Part shown: in pieces, positions 25,095-33,512 of the stretch | How positions within the stretch are numbered: position 1 is the stretch's first letter | Layout of the letters: every line of letters starts with the position of its first letter | DNA from: Streptomyces peucetius | GTDB lineage: Bacteria > Actinomycetota > Actinomycetes > Streptomycetales > Streptomycetaceae | Assembly: GCF_025854275.1 (NCBI RefSeq) | Contig: NZ_CP107567.1 | Coordinates: 3,286,001-3,350,000 of the forward strand | Length of the DNA: 64,000 nt | Reading direction: 5' to 3' | The notes under the pieces: model-generated | Told to the model about the DNA's origin: nothing | The model's database searches: none | The model's input: only the letters and a program-made list of their open reading frames with translations | Position numbers and translations under genes: made by a program

Positions 25095-26156
25095 ATGGTC
25101 GATATGGAAAGGGCCGAAGGTCCGGCCGGCGGGCTCACGGACGTCACGGGCCTGCGGGTCGGTCATGCGCAGGTCGCCGGGCCCGGTGCGCTCAGCGGCA
25201 CCACGGTCGTCCTCGCACCCGCGGGCGGAGCGGTCGCGGCCGTGGACGTCAGGGGCGGCGGGCCCGGCACCCGGGAGACGGACGCCCTGGACCCGCGCAA
25301 CGTCGTCCAGCGCATCGAGGCGGTCGTACTGACCGGCGGCAGCGCGTTCGGTCTCGAGTCGGCCGCCGGCGTGATGGCCTGGCTGGAGGAACAGGGCCGG
25401 GGCGTACGCGTGGGCCCCGACCCCTCACAGGTCGTGCCGGTGGTACCGGCTGCCTGCGTCTTCGACCTGGGGCGCGGCGGCAACTGGCACGCGCGTCCGG
25501 ACGCGTCGACCGGACGCGCGGCCGTGGTCGCGGCTGCCGCCACCGCCGAGGGAACGCCGGTCGAGGAGGGATCCGTCGGCGCCGGGACGGGTGCGGTGAT
25601 CGGGCGGCTCAAGGGCGGCGTCGGCACGGCGAGCACCGTCCTCGACTCCGGCATCACCGTCGCCGCACTGGTCGTGGCCAACGCGGTGGGCTCGGCCGTC
25701 GATCCACGGACCGGCGCGCTCTACGGCGAGTTGGTCACCGAAGGCGCGGACCGCGCGGCACTCCCCGCCTCGGCCGTCCACGCCGCGGCCCAGCTGCGGC
25801 TGGCCGAGGCCGGCGAGAAGAACGGGCCACCACCGCTGAACACCACCCTCGCCGTCGTCGCCACCGACGCCGATCTCACCCGGGCGCAGGCGCATAAGCT
25901 CGCGGGGACGGCGCACGACGGCATCGCGCGCGCCGTGCGGCCCGTACACCTCCTGAACGACGGCGACACGGTGTTCGCGCTGGCCACGGGCTCGGTCGCA
26001 CTGGACGCCGGCAGTCCGCTCGCGCTCAACGACGTACTGGCCGCGGGCGCCGACGTGGTGACCAGGGCCATCGTTCGGGCCGTGACGTCGGCCGCGGGTG
26101 TCGAAGGACCGGGCGGCAGCTTCCCTTCCTACACGGAGCTGTACGACATCGACTGA
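25095..26156 (+). CDS. P1 family (DmpA/S58) peptidase
   Basis: A 353-residue Ntn-type self-processing peptidase. It begins GGLTDVTGLRVGHAQV, typical of the family, with VVLTGGSAFGLESAAGVMAWLEE, AACVFDLGRGG, GSVGAGTGAVIG, and the processing site PPPLNTTLAVVATDADL near residue 255, where the Thr after Asn is the expected nucleophile. DmpA-type enzymes release N-terminal residues from small peptides; the substrate here is unknown. ATG at 25095; the frame is open far upstream without a start signal. Confidence 0.88.
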   Translation: MVDMERAEGPAGGLTDVTGLRVGHAQVAGPGALSGTTVVLAPAGGAVAAVDVRGGGPGTRETDALDPRNVVQRIEAVVLTGGSAFGLESAAGVMAWLEEQGRGVRVGPDPSQVVPVVPAACVFDLGRGGNWHARPDASTGRAAVVAAAATAEGTPVEEGSVGAGTGAVIGRLKGGVGTASTVLDSGITVAALVVANAVGSAVDPRTGALYGELVTEGADRAALPASAVHAAAQLRLAEAGEKNGPPPLNTTLAVVATDADLTRAQAHKLAGTAHDGIARAVRPVHLLNDGDTVFALATGSVALDAGSPLALNDVLAAGADVVTRAIVRAVTSAAGVEGPGGSFPSYTELYDID

Positions 26157-26300
26157 CGTATCGGACAGCCGAGTTGGGGGCGCGCGGGAACTTCTGCCGT
26201 GCGCCCCTTCGTTTTACCCAACCCCGAAGCGCACTGTCGGACGGAAGCGCTACTTTTAGCAATCACCAAGTGACTTGTGGCGACGGCCTGGAGACCCCTC

Positions 26301-27119
26301 TTGAACGATCCCAACGAGCCGTACGGTCCGTACGACCCGTACGAGGCGACCGAGACGCACATCGAGCGACTCCTGGGTCGGGCGCTCAACTCCTTCGAGC
26401 TGCCCGACGCGACGGTCGAGCAGCTCGGCTCCGCGCTCGCGCATGCCAGTTCCCTGCACTCGTCGCACCACAGCGCATCGCTGCACCGGGCGACGTACCG
26501 CCATGCCTATCTGCTCGGTGACGGCAGCTCGCTCGTGCTGTGGGAGCTGGTGCACAACACCGGCCGCGACGGCACCGACCAGCACGAGCTCTACGCGGAG
26601 GAGTCCGAGGCACGGCTGGCGGCGTCCCGGCTGCCCGCCGGTTTCCCCGGGTTCGCCGGGACGGGCGGCGCAGCCGGACCGGGCAGCGCGCTCGGCCAGG
26701 AGCTCGGTGTCGATCTGGAGGACGAGCTGGACGCGGGACTGGAGCTGCTGGCCGCCCTGATGGCACCGCCCCCCGCCCCGCTGCCGCCGATGTACGTCCC
26801 CGACAACTCCGCCGACCACGCACGCAGGCTGCTGCGCCGGGCGGAGAACGACGACCGGCCGGGCGAGGAGACGGCCCGGCTGCTGCGCGCCGCCTTCGCC
26901 CACCACATCACCCAGGTCTTCGGTCGACAGTTCCGGGTCGCCGGGAAGGACGCGGGGTTCACGCTCTACGAGCACGCCTTCCTGCTGCTCGACGGCACGG
27001 AGCGGAGCCTGTGGGAAGTCGAGCACACGGCGACGCCGGACGGCCGCCACATGTGCGAGGTGTACGAGGCGGAGCACGACGCCCGCGCGGCCATGGAGCT
27101 CCGCACGCGGGTCCGGTAG
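26301..27119 (+). CDS. Streptomyces conserved hypothetical (DUF6227-like)
   Basis: A 272-residue protein with a TTG start and ribosome site GGAG 8 nt upstream (LNDPNEPYGPYDPYEATETHIERLL). It appears to contain two related halves. The first has HRATYRHAYLLGDGSSLVLWELVHNT and the second has FTLYEHAFLLLDGTERSLWEVEHTAT, suggesting an internal duplication of an approximately 100-residue unit. I recall this as a Streptomyces-specific DUF6227 family; no function is known. Confidence 0.75.
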   Translation: MNDPNEPYGPYDPYEATETHIERLLGRALNSFELPDATVEQLGSALAHASSLHSSHHSASLHRATYRHAYLLGDGSSLVLWELVHNTGRDGTDQHELYAEESEARLAASRLPAGFPGFAGTGGAAGPGSALGQELGVDLEDELDAGLELLAALMAPPPAPLPPMYVPDNSADHARRLLRRAENDDRPGEETARLLRAAFAHHITQVFGRQFRVAGKDAGFTLYEHAFLLLDGTERSLWEVEHTATPDGRHMCEVYEAEHDARAAMELRTRVR

Positions 27120-27199
27120 CCCTCGTCCGGCGGCGTCCGCACCCGGTGGCCTCGCGCGGCGTCCGGCGGCCAGCCGTGCTGCCGCCGCCCGGCACAGGA

Positions 27200-27234
27200 C
27201 CGTGCCCGTGCCACGGCAAGCGGCACGGGCACGG
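27200..27234. terminator. Convergent terminator hairpin
   Basis: CCGTGCCCGTGCC pairs with GGCACGGGCACGG around a 9-nt loop. It lies between the rightward gene ending at 27119 and the leftward MFS gene ending at 27255. Confidence 0.8.
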
Positions 27235-27254
27235 GGGCCGATGTCCTCGGTCGT

Positions 27255-28889
27255 TCAGCGCGAGAGCGCCGGCTCCGGCTCGGGGTCCTGCTCGGGGTCC
27301 TGCTCGACGTCCTCCTCGGCGCGCGGCACGGTCTCGAAGTCCGGGGAGCCGCCCTGGCCTTCCTCCGTGGTGCCGCCCTCGACGTGCTGCTTCGGCTTCG
27401 CCGGAAGGGCGAACATCACTACGAAGATCACGACCAGCACTCCGGCCACCCACCACAGCGAGCTCTCGAAGGCCTCCACGAAGGCCGTCCCCACGGCCCC
27501 CGGCGCGGACGTGTGCTCGCCGGCCGGGGCACCGGCCGACTCACCGATCGACGCGTCGACCGAGCTGAAGAAGACGAGGGACACCAGACCGAGGCCGAGC
27601 GCGGTCCCCATCTGGCCGGTCGTGTTGATCAGGCCGCTCGCGGACCCCGCGTGCTGGCGCGGCACCTCGGAGAGGACGGCGTCCGTCAGCGGCGCGACGA
27701 TGAGCCCCATGCCGACGCCCATCACGACCAGCGGCAGGATCATCTGCCACGAGTGGATGGCCATGCCGTACCGGTCGGCCTCCCAGATGTAGATGACGAG
27801 TCCGGCGGCCATGGTGACCGCGCCCGCCTGGAGCACCTTGCGGCCGAATCGCGGCACCAGCAGCTGCACGGACAGCCCGGCCGCCGCCGAGACGGCGACG
27901 GAGAACGGCACCCCGGTCAGGCCGGCCTTCAGGGGGCTCCAGTCGAGCCCGGTCTGCATGTAGAGCGTCCAGACGAGGAAGAAGATGCCCATCACGACAC
28001 CGAAGGTGAGCTGTACGGCGATACCGGCGGCGAAGCTCTTCACCTTGAACAGCGACAGTTCGACCAGCGGCGAGCCGTCCTTGCGGGTCTTGTGCTTCTC
28101 GTACGCCACGAAGGCGGCGAAGACGAGCAGACTGCCGGCCATGCACAGGTGTCCCCAGAGGGGCCAGCCCAGCTCGCGGCCGCGGGTGAGCGGGTAGATC
28201 AGCATCAGCAGCGCGGTCGTGACCATCAGGACACCGACGAGGTCGAGCCGAAGCGCCTTGGGCGCACGGGACTCGACGATGAACTTCCGTCCGAGGAGGA
28301 GCCCGGCGATGCCGACCGGCAAGTTGATCAGGAAGATCGGCCGCCACTCGAGGCCGAAGAGGTTCCACTGGGTCAGCAGCGCGCCGAGCAGCGGGCCGGA
28401 GACCGCGCCGAGGCCGACGACGGCGCCGAACAGGCCGAAGACCTTGCCCCGTTCGTGTGCCGGGAAGGTGACGTGGACGATCGACAGCACCTGCGGCACC
28501 ATCATCGCGGCGGCCGCGCCCTGGAGCAGCCGGGAGGCGACGAGCATCTCCTCGCCCACGGCGAATCCGCACAGCGCGGAGGCGAGCGTGAAGCCGGTGA
28601 TGCCGATGAGGAACAGCCGCTTGCGGCCGTAGATGTCGCCGAGCCTGCCGCCCGTGATCAGGCCGGCGGCGAAGGCGAGCGCGTATCCGGCGGTGATCCA
28701 CTGGATGGCGCCGAACGACGCACCGAGGTCTCGTTGGAGGCTGGGGATCGCGATGTTGACGATGGTCACGTCGACCAGATCCATGAACGCCGCGGTCATG
28801 ACGATCGCCAGGGCGATCCAGCGCCGGCGGTCCGTCGCCGTCACCGGTCCGGCTGTCGTTTCTGCCACGGCGGGCTGCTGTGAACTCAT
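27255..28889 (-). CDS. MFS multidrug exporter, DHA2 (EmrB/QacA) type
   Basis: A 544-residue transporter with 14 predicted helices. FMDLVDVTIVNIAIPSLQRDL near residue 35 is the DHA2 motif D1 form, GGRLGDIYGRKRLFLIG is motif A, and GPLLGALLTQ is motif C of antiporters. The C-terminus is an acidic tail rich in DPEQDPEPEP. It likely exports toxic hydrophobic compounds using proton motive force. It is divergent from a WYL-domain regulator whose promoter region contains an inverted repeat, so that regulator probably controls it. Confidence 0.92.
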   Translation of the reverse strand: MSSQQPAVAETTAGPVTATDRRRWIALAIVMTAAFMDLVDVTIVNIAIPSLQRDLGASFGAIQWITAGYALAFAAGLITGGRLGDIYGRKRLFLIGITGFTLASALCGFAVGEEMLVASRLLQGAAAAMMVPQVLSIVHVTFPAHERGKVFGLFGAVVGLGAVSGPLLGALLTQWNLFGLEWRPIFLINLPVGIAGLLLGRKFIVESRAPKALRLDLVGVLMVTTALLMLIYPLTRGRELGWPLWGHLCMAGSLLVFAAFVAYEKHKTRKDGSPLVELSLFKVKSFAAGIAVQLTFGVVMGIFFLVWTLYMQTGLDWSPLKAGLTGVPFSVAVSAAAGLSVQLLVPRFGRKVLQAGAVTMAAGLVIYIWEADRYGMAIHSWQMILPLVVMGVGMGLIVAPLTDAVLSEVPRQHAGSASGLINTTGQMGTALGLGLVSLVFFSSVDASIGESAGAPAGEHTSAPGAVGTAFVEAFESSLWWVAGVLVVIFVVMFALPAKPKQHVEGGTTEEGQGGSPDFETVPRAEEDVEQDPEQDPEPEPALSR

Positions 28890-28896
28890 AGGAGGA

Positions 28897-28932
28897 ATCT
28901 AGGCAGCGTATAGGTCAGAACATGTCCTAGAT
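28897..28932. promoter_or_regulatory. Inverted repeat between MFS gene and WYL regulator
   Basis: ATCTAGG at 28897-28903 and CCTAGAT at 28926-28932 form an inverted repeat with a 22-bp spacer in the divergent promoter region. It is a plausible operator for the WYL regulator. Confidence 0.5.
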
Positions 28933-28951
28933 GGCGGCCATCCTGAAGGAC

Positions 28952-29911
28952 ATGACGGACACTCCGGCACGACTTCTGAATCTGCTGTCGCTCCTCCAGA
29001 CCCCGCGGGAATGGCCCGGCAGTGAACTCGCCGAACGCCTCGACGTCAGTCCCCGCACGATCCGGCGGGACATCGACCGGCTGCGCGACCTCGGCTATCC
29101 GGTCGAGGCCACCAAAGGAGCGGTCGGCGGGTACCGGCTGGTCGCCGGCGCGGCCATGCCGCCGCTGCTGCTGGACGACGAGGAGGCCGTGGCCATCGCG
29201 GTCGGCCTGCGGGCAGGGGCCGGGCACGCCATCGAGGGCATCGAGGAGGCGTCCGTGCGGGCGCTCGCGAAGCTCGAACAAGTGCTGCCGTCCCGCTTGA
29301 GGTACCGGGTCGCCACGCTCCAGGCGGCGACGCTGCCGCTCACCAGGGGCGACGGAGCGACGATCGATCCGCAGACACTGACGGTCATCGCGGGCACGGT
29401 GACGGCGCGCGAACGGCTGCGGTTCGCCTACCGGGCGGGCGACGGCGCCGAGTCCCGGCGCCAGGTGGAGCCGTACCGTCTGGTGTCGACCGGGCGGCGG
29501 TGGTACCTCGTCGCGTACGACATCGGGCGCGAGGACTGGCGCACGTTCCGCGTGGACCGGGTGGCGGAGCCGTTCGCGACGGGCGCCAGGTTCACCCCGC
29601 GCGAGGCGCCGGTCGGGGACGCGGCGGAGCTGCTGGGCCACTCGATGTCGCGTCAGCAGCAGGAGCACGACGTCGACGTGAGTTTCGGGGCACCGGCGTC
29701 GTACGTGGCGGCACGGCTGCCGGAGCATCTGGGCGCACCTGTCCCGACGGGTGAGGAGAGCTGCCGGCTGCGGGCGCGCTCGGTGGATTCCGTGGAGTGG
29801 CTGGCGCTGCGGCTGGCGTTGGTGGACTGCGAGTTCACCGTCCACGGTCCGGATCCGCTGCGCGCGTACGTGACGGACCTGGCGACGCGGCTGGCCAGGT
29901 CCACGGCCTGA
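28952..29911 (+). CDS. YafY-like HTH/WYL-domain transcriptional regulator
   Basis: A 319-residue regulator: N-terminal HTH_11 winged helix (RLLNLLSLLQTPREWPGSEL, VSPRTIRRDIDRLRDLGYPV), central linker, a WYL domain (RRQVEPYRLVSTGRRWYLVAYDI near 175-195, DWRTFRVDRV) and a WCX C-terminal extension. WYL domains sense ligands, probably nucleic-acid related. Divergent from the DHA2 exporter, which it likely represses. The ATG at 28952 has AAGGA just upstream; an ATG at 28931 is possible. Confidence 0.9.
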   Translation: MTDTPARLLNLLSLLQTPREWPGSELAERLDVSPRTIRRDIDRLRDLGYPVEATKGAVGGYRLVAGAAMPPLLLDDEEAVAIAVGLRAGAGHAIEGIEEASVRALAKLEQVLPSRLRYRVATLQAATLPLTRGDGATIDPQTLTVIAGTVTARERLRFAYRAGDGAESRRQVEPYRLVSTGRRWYLVAYDIGREDWRTFRVDRVAEPFATGARFTPREAPVGDAAELLGHSMSRQQQEHDVDVSFGAPASYVAARLPEHLGAPVPTGEESCRLRARSVDSVEWLALRLALVDCEFTVHGPDPLRAYVTDLATRLARSTA

Positions 29912-29979
29912 CGCGGCGCGGCACCCACCGGCGCACGCTCCAGGTGGCCTCGGCCCGGGCTCGGCGGCCCGCACCGCGG

Positions 29980-30008
29980 GCCGGCCGGAGGCGGACCCTC
30001 CGGCCGGC
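29980..30008. terminator. Convergent terminator hairpin
   Basis: GCCGGCCGGAGG pairs with CCTCCGGCCGGC around a 5-nt loop, between the WYL regulator (+) and the sigma factor gene (-). Confidence 0.8.
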
Positions 30009-30026
30009 GCGCAGCCCCGCGGCGGG

Positions 30027-31052
30027 CTACGCGGCCGGCTCGAAGCCCGTGTCGCGGGCCATCCGCTTGAGCTCGAGCAGCGCGTGCTTCTCGATCTGGC
30101 GGATCCGCTCGCGCGTCAGGCCGTGCTCCTTGCCGACCTCGGTCAGCGTCCGTTCCCGGCCGTCCTCGATCCCGTACCGCATACGGATGATCGAGGCCGT
30201 GCGGTTGTCGAGCTTGCCGATCAGGTCACCGAGCTCCTCGCTGCGGAGCAGGGTGAGCACGGACTGCTCCGGGGAGACTGCCGAGGTGTCCTCCAGCAGG
30301 TCGCCGAACTGGGTCTCGCCCGCGTCGTCCACGGCCATGTTCAGGCTGACCGGGTCACGGGCCCAGTCGAGGACGTCCATGATCCGGTCGGCTGAAGAGC
30401 CCAGCTCCTCGGCGATCTCCGAGGGCTCCGGCTCCCGGCCGTTCTCCCGGTTGAACTCTCGCTGGACACGGCGGATGCGACCGAGCTCCTCCACCAGGTG
30501 GACGGGAAGCCGGATGGTGCGGGACTGGTCCGCTATCGAGCGGGTGATCGCCTGGCGGATCCACCACGTCGCATACGTGGAGAACTTGAACCCCTTGGCG
30601 TAGTCGAACTTCTCGACCGCGCGGACCAGGCCTGCGTTCCCTTCCTGGATCAGGTCCAGCAGCGGCAGTCCGCTGCGCGGATAGCGCCGGGCGACGGCCA
30701 CGACGAGTCGCAGATTCGAGCGGATGAAGATGTCCTTCGCGCGCTCACCCGCTTCGGCCAGCGCCTCCAGCTCCTCCCGCGTGGCACCGCCGGCCTCGCC
30801 CTCCCCCGCCTCGGCAGCGGCTGAGGTCACCTTCTTGTCGAGGATCTGGCGGGCGTACACACCTGCCTCGATGGTCTGGGACAGCTCGACTTCCTTGGCG
30901 GCGTCGAGCAACGGCGTACGCGCGATCTCGTCGAGGTACATGCCGACCAGGTCGCGGTCGGCGATCTCCCCGCCCACGGCGCGAACACTGCTTGCCCTGT
31001 CGGTCGCCCCACCGGAGTCGGACTGACGGCGGGCGACGGCACGGGTTGCCAT
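30027..31052 (-). CDS. hrdD: RNA polymerase sigma factor, HrdD type
   Basis: A 341-residue group 2 sigma-70 factor. Region 1.2 is DLVGMYLDEIARTPLL and region 2 is NLRLVVAVARRYPRSGLPLLDLIQEGNAGLVRAVEKFDY...FSTYATWWIRQAI. Region 3 is IRLPVHLVEELGRIRRVQREF, and region 4 is RERTLTEVGKEHGLTRERIRQIE. It lacks the long N-terminal region 1.1 of HrdB. Length and the MATRAVARR start match Streptomyces HrdD as I recall it; HrdA or HrdC are alternatives. The start is chosen at MATRAVARR, dropping an unlikely 30-residue extension. Confidence 0.88.
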   Translation of the reverse strand: MATRAVARRQSDSGGATDRASSVRAVGGEIADRDLVGMYLDEIARTPLLDAAKEVELSQTIEAGVYARQILDKKVTSAAAEAGEGEAGGATREELEALAEAGERAKDIFIRSNLRLVVAVARRYPRSGLPLLDLIQEGNAGLVRAVEKFDYAKGFKFSTYATWWIRQAITRSIADQSRTIRLPVHLVEELGRIRRVQREFNRENGREPEPSEIAEELGSSADRIMDVLDWARDPVSLNMAVDDAGETQFGDLLEDTSAVSPEQSVLTLLRSEELGDLIGKLDNRTASIIRMRYGIEDGRERTLTEVGKEHGLTRERIRQIEKHALLELKRMARDTGFEPAA

Positions 31053-31200
31053 GCGAGCTCCCTTGCTGAGTAGGTCGCGACACCCTCCCGGGTGCCCTGC
31101 ATCCGAAGGAAACAACGACTGGAATCCGGACAGAATTCCCATCGGGTGCGTCCATTTCCGCGATCATGCAGTACCCTGCGCCGCCACCCAGGGAGGGACG

Positions 31201-31740
31201 ATGCTGCCGGAACACGCGGAGGTGCAGGTCAGGGCGGGTACCGACGCCGACCTCGACGCTCTCACGGACATCTACAACCACTACGTCCGTGAGACCCCCA
31301 TCACGTTCGACACCACGGTTTTCACCCCTGAGCAGCGCCGCCCATGGCTGCACTCCCACCCTGAAGACGGCCCGCACCGCCTTCTGGTTGCTCAGGATGT
31401 CCGTTTTGTCGACAGTAATCCGCCGGCCGGTGTTCTCGGGTACGCCACCAGCAGCCCCTTCCGCCCCAAGCCGGCCTACTCGACCTCCGTCGAGGTCAGC
31501 GTCTACTGCGCCCCCGAGGCCGCCGGGCGCGGCGTCGGCACGCTCCTTTACGAGGCGCTCTTCAAGGAGCTGGGGACCGAGGACGTGCACCGGGCCTACG
31601 CGGGCGTCGCGCTGCCGAACGAGCCCTCGGTCCGCCTGCATAACCGCTTCGGCTTCCGGCACGTCGGCACGTACGAGGAGGTGGGCCGCAAGTTCGGCCG
31701 GTACTGGGACGTGGCGTGGTTCGAGAAGCGCCTGGACTGA
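31201..31740 (+). CDS. GNAT acetyltransferase, phosphinothricin acetyltransferase family
   Basis: A 179-residue GNAT enzyme resembling Pat/Bar. It shows VRAGTDADLDALTDIYNHYVRETPITFDT at the N-terminus, RPKPAYSTSVEVSVYCAPEAAGRGVGTLLYEALF with the acetyl-CoA Q/R-x-x-G-x-G/A loop, and HNRFGFRHVGTYEEVGRKFGRYWDVAWFEK. Relatives acetylate phosphinothricin or methionine sulfoximine; exact substrate unknown. ATG with ribosome site GGAGGGACG. Divergent from hrdD. Confidence 0.88.
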   Translation: MLPEHAEVQVRAGTDADLDALTDIYNHYVRETPITFDTTVFTPEQRRPWLHSHPEDGPHRLLVAQDVRFVDSNPPAGVLGYATSSPFRPKPAYSTSVEVSVYCAPEAAGRGVGTLLYEALFKELGTEDVHRAYAGVALPNEPSVRLHNRFGFRHVGTYEEVGRKFGRYWDVAWFEKRLD

Positions 31741-31858
31741 GCGCGGCCCCGGATGCACGCCCCTGCCGCCACCCAAGTGCCCCCAGGCGCCCCATGCACC
31801 CCAGGCGGCCCAAGCACTCCAGGCGTCCAGGCCCCAGGCCGCCCCGGACCCCCGACGC

Positions 31859-32641
31859 TCAGCCGAATTGCACCGACCGCTTCGCCAGCCCCATCCAGAA
31901 GCCGTCGATGACGCTGCGGCCGCTCCCGATCTCCGCCTCAGACGCCCCCAGTGTGACGAACAGCGGCGCGAAGTGCTCGGTCCGCGGGTGGGCGAGCCTG
32001 CCCGCCGGGGACTTGTTCTCGAAGTCGAGCAGCGCGTCCACATCGGCGGCCGCCAGCGCGCGCTGCCCCCAGTCGTCGAATTCGGCCGACCAGCCGGGCG
32101 TACCGTCGTGCCGCAGCGCCGCCAGGTTGTGCGTGAAGAAGCCGCTGCCGACGATCAGCACGCCCTCGTCCCTGAGCGGCGCGAGCCGGCGCCCGATCTC
32201 GAGCAGCTTCTGCGGGTCGAGCGTGGGCATGGAGATCTGCAGCACCGGGATGTCGGCGTCCGGATACATCTCCACCAGCGGCACGTACGCACCGTGATCG
32301 AGCCCCCGGTCGGGAATGTCCTGCACCGGCATGCCGGCGCGGCGCAGCAGCTTGCGCACCGAGTCGGCCAGTCCGGGGGCACCCGGGGCGTCGTAGCGGA
32401 CGCGGTAGTAGTGCTCGGGGAAGCCCCAGAAGTCGTACACCAGGGGCATGGTCCGGGTCGCGCCGAGCGCGAGGGGCGCCTCCTCCCAGTGGGCGGAGAC
32501 CATCAGGACGGCCTTCGGCCGGGGAAGCGACCGGGACCAGGCGGCGAGCTCTCCCGGCCAGACGGGATCGTCGGCCAGGGGCGGGGCGCCGTGGGAGAGG
32601 TAGAGGGCGGGCATACGCCGCGCGGTGTTTTCGGTGTTCAT
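31859..32641 (-). CDS. LigB-type extradiol (DODA family) dioxygenase
   Basis: A 260-residue class III ring-cleaving dioxygenase family protein. It opens MPALYLSHGAPPLADD with the first metal histidine, has SAHWEEAPLALGAT, GLDHGAYVPLVEMYPDADIPVLQIS, IVGSGFFTHNL and EHFAPLFVTLGASE. The set of conserved histidines fits the Zn/Fe-binding YgiD/DODA subgroup. Substrate unknown. Divergent from a MarR regulator, with two matching operator-like palindromes between them, so it is probably MarR-controlled and induced by an aromatic compound. Confidence 0.9.
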   Translation of the reverse strand: MNTENTARRMPALYLSHGAPPLADDPVWPGELAAWSRSLPRPKAVLMVSAHWEEAPLALGATRTMPLVYDFWGFPEHYYRVRYDAPGAPGLADSVRKLLRRAGMPVQDIPDRGLDHGAYVPLVEMYPDADIPVLQISMPTLDPQKLLEIGRRLAPLRDEGVLIVGSGFFTHNLAALRHDGTPGWSAEFDDWGQRALAAADVDALLDFENKSPAGRLAHPRTEHFAPLFVTLGASEAEIGSGRSVIDGFWMGLAKRSVQFG

Positions 32642-32698
32642 GTCGGTCGGCTCCCGGTCTGCTGGACCTGGTCTGCTGCGCTGAGAGCCCGAAGTTTG

Positions 32699-32751
32699 CT
32701 TGAACTTTCAAGCTCGGTGAAACCCTAACTCCATTTAGTTCAACTTTCAAG
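32699..32751. promoter_or_regulatory. Two MarR operator-like palindromes
   Basis: CTTGAACTTTCAAG at 32699-32712 and GTTCAACTTTCAAG at 32738-32751 are near-palindromes 39 bp apart (about four helical turns), in the divergent promoter between the LigB dioxygenase and MarR genes. Confidence 0.7.
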
Positions 32752-32765
32752 GAGGGGGTCGTAGA

Positions 32766-33290
32766 GTGGGATACATGAACAGGGCACTCAATGGTGAGGG
32801 CGGTCCGGGACCACGCTGGCTGAGCGACGAGGAACAGCGCGTCTGGCGCGCGTACCTCCACGCCACCACCCTCCTCGAGGACCACCTCGACCGCCAGTTG
32901 CAGCGCGATGCGGGCATGCCGCACATCTACTACGGTCTGCTCGTCCAGCTCTCGCAGGCACCGCGCCGCCGCAAGCGGATGACCGAGCTGGCCATCGACG
33001 CCAAGATCACCCGCTCTCGCCTCTCGCACGCGATCGCCCGGCTCGAGAAGAACGGCTGGGTGCGGCGCGAGGACTGCCCCTCCGACAAGCGCGGGCAGAA
33101 CGCGGTACTGACGGACGAGGGCTTCGGCGTCCTGGAGCGGACCGCTCCGGGCCATGTGGAAGCCGTACGGCAGGTGATGTTCGACCGCCTCACTCCCGAG
33201 CAGGTCAGGCAGCTCGGCGACATCATGCAGGTCATGGCGGAGGGGCTGCAGCCCCAGGACACCGGCGCGGACCTGCCCTGGCTCAGATGA
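32766..33290 (+). CDS. MarR-family transcriptional regulator
   Basis: A 174-residue winged-helix regulator: EEQRVWRAYLHATTLLEDHLDRQL, KRMTELAIDAKITRSRLSHAIARLEKNGWVRRE (recognition helix) and DCPSDKRGQNAVLTDEG (wing). It probably represses the divergent dioxygenase gene through the TTGAACTTTCAA-type sites upstream. The GTG at 32766 sits 7 nt after GGAGGGGG and is preferred; an ATG three codons later is possible. Confidence 0.9.
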   Translation: MGYMNRALNGEGGPGPRWLSDEEQRVWRAYLHATTLLEDHLDRQLQRDAGMPHIYYGLLVQLSQAPRRRKRMTELAIDAKITRSRLSHAIARLEKNGWVRREDCPSDKRGQNAVLTDEGFGVLERTAPGHVEAVRQVMFDRLTPEQVRQLGDIMQVMAEGLQPQDTGADLPWLR

Positions 33291-33411
33291 CCGCGGCGCG
33301 CACGGGCCCCGCCGGAACGGGACCGGTACGCGAGAGCCTTGCCTGACGGTGACCGCAGCGACGGTGACCGCAGCGCGGAGGGCCGTTTCGAAGGCAGCGG
33401 CCGCAGCACGC

Positions 33412-33450
33412 AAGGGCCTCGCCCGGGTGCAGTACCCGGGCGAGGCCCTT
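33412..33450. terminator. Terminator hairpin after marR
   Basis: AAGGGCCTCGCCCGGGT pairs perfectly with ACCCGGGCGAGGCCCTT around a 5-nt loop (17-bp stem), followed by CTTC. Convergent position between marR (+) and the MFS gene (-). Confidence 0.85.
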
Positions 33451-33512
33451 CTTCACGCGCGTACGACCTGCCGTTCCGGCGGCTTGCGCCCCCGGCCCCG
33501 TGGCCCGACCGC

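Noticed and set aside
33347..33377. Tandem repeat ACGGTGACCGCAGCG as a regulatory element
   Set aside because: Only two copies, just after the marR stop and before a terminator; probably a chance duplication.
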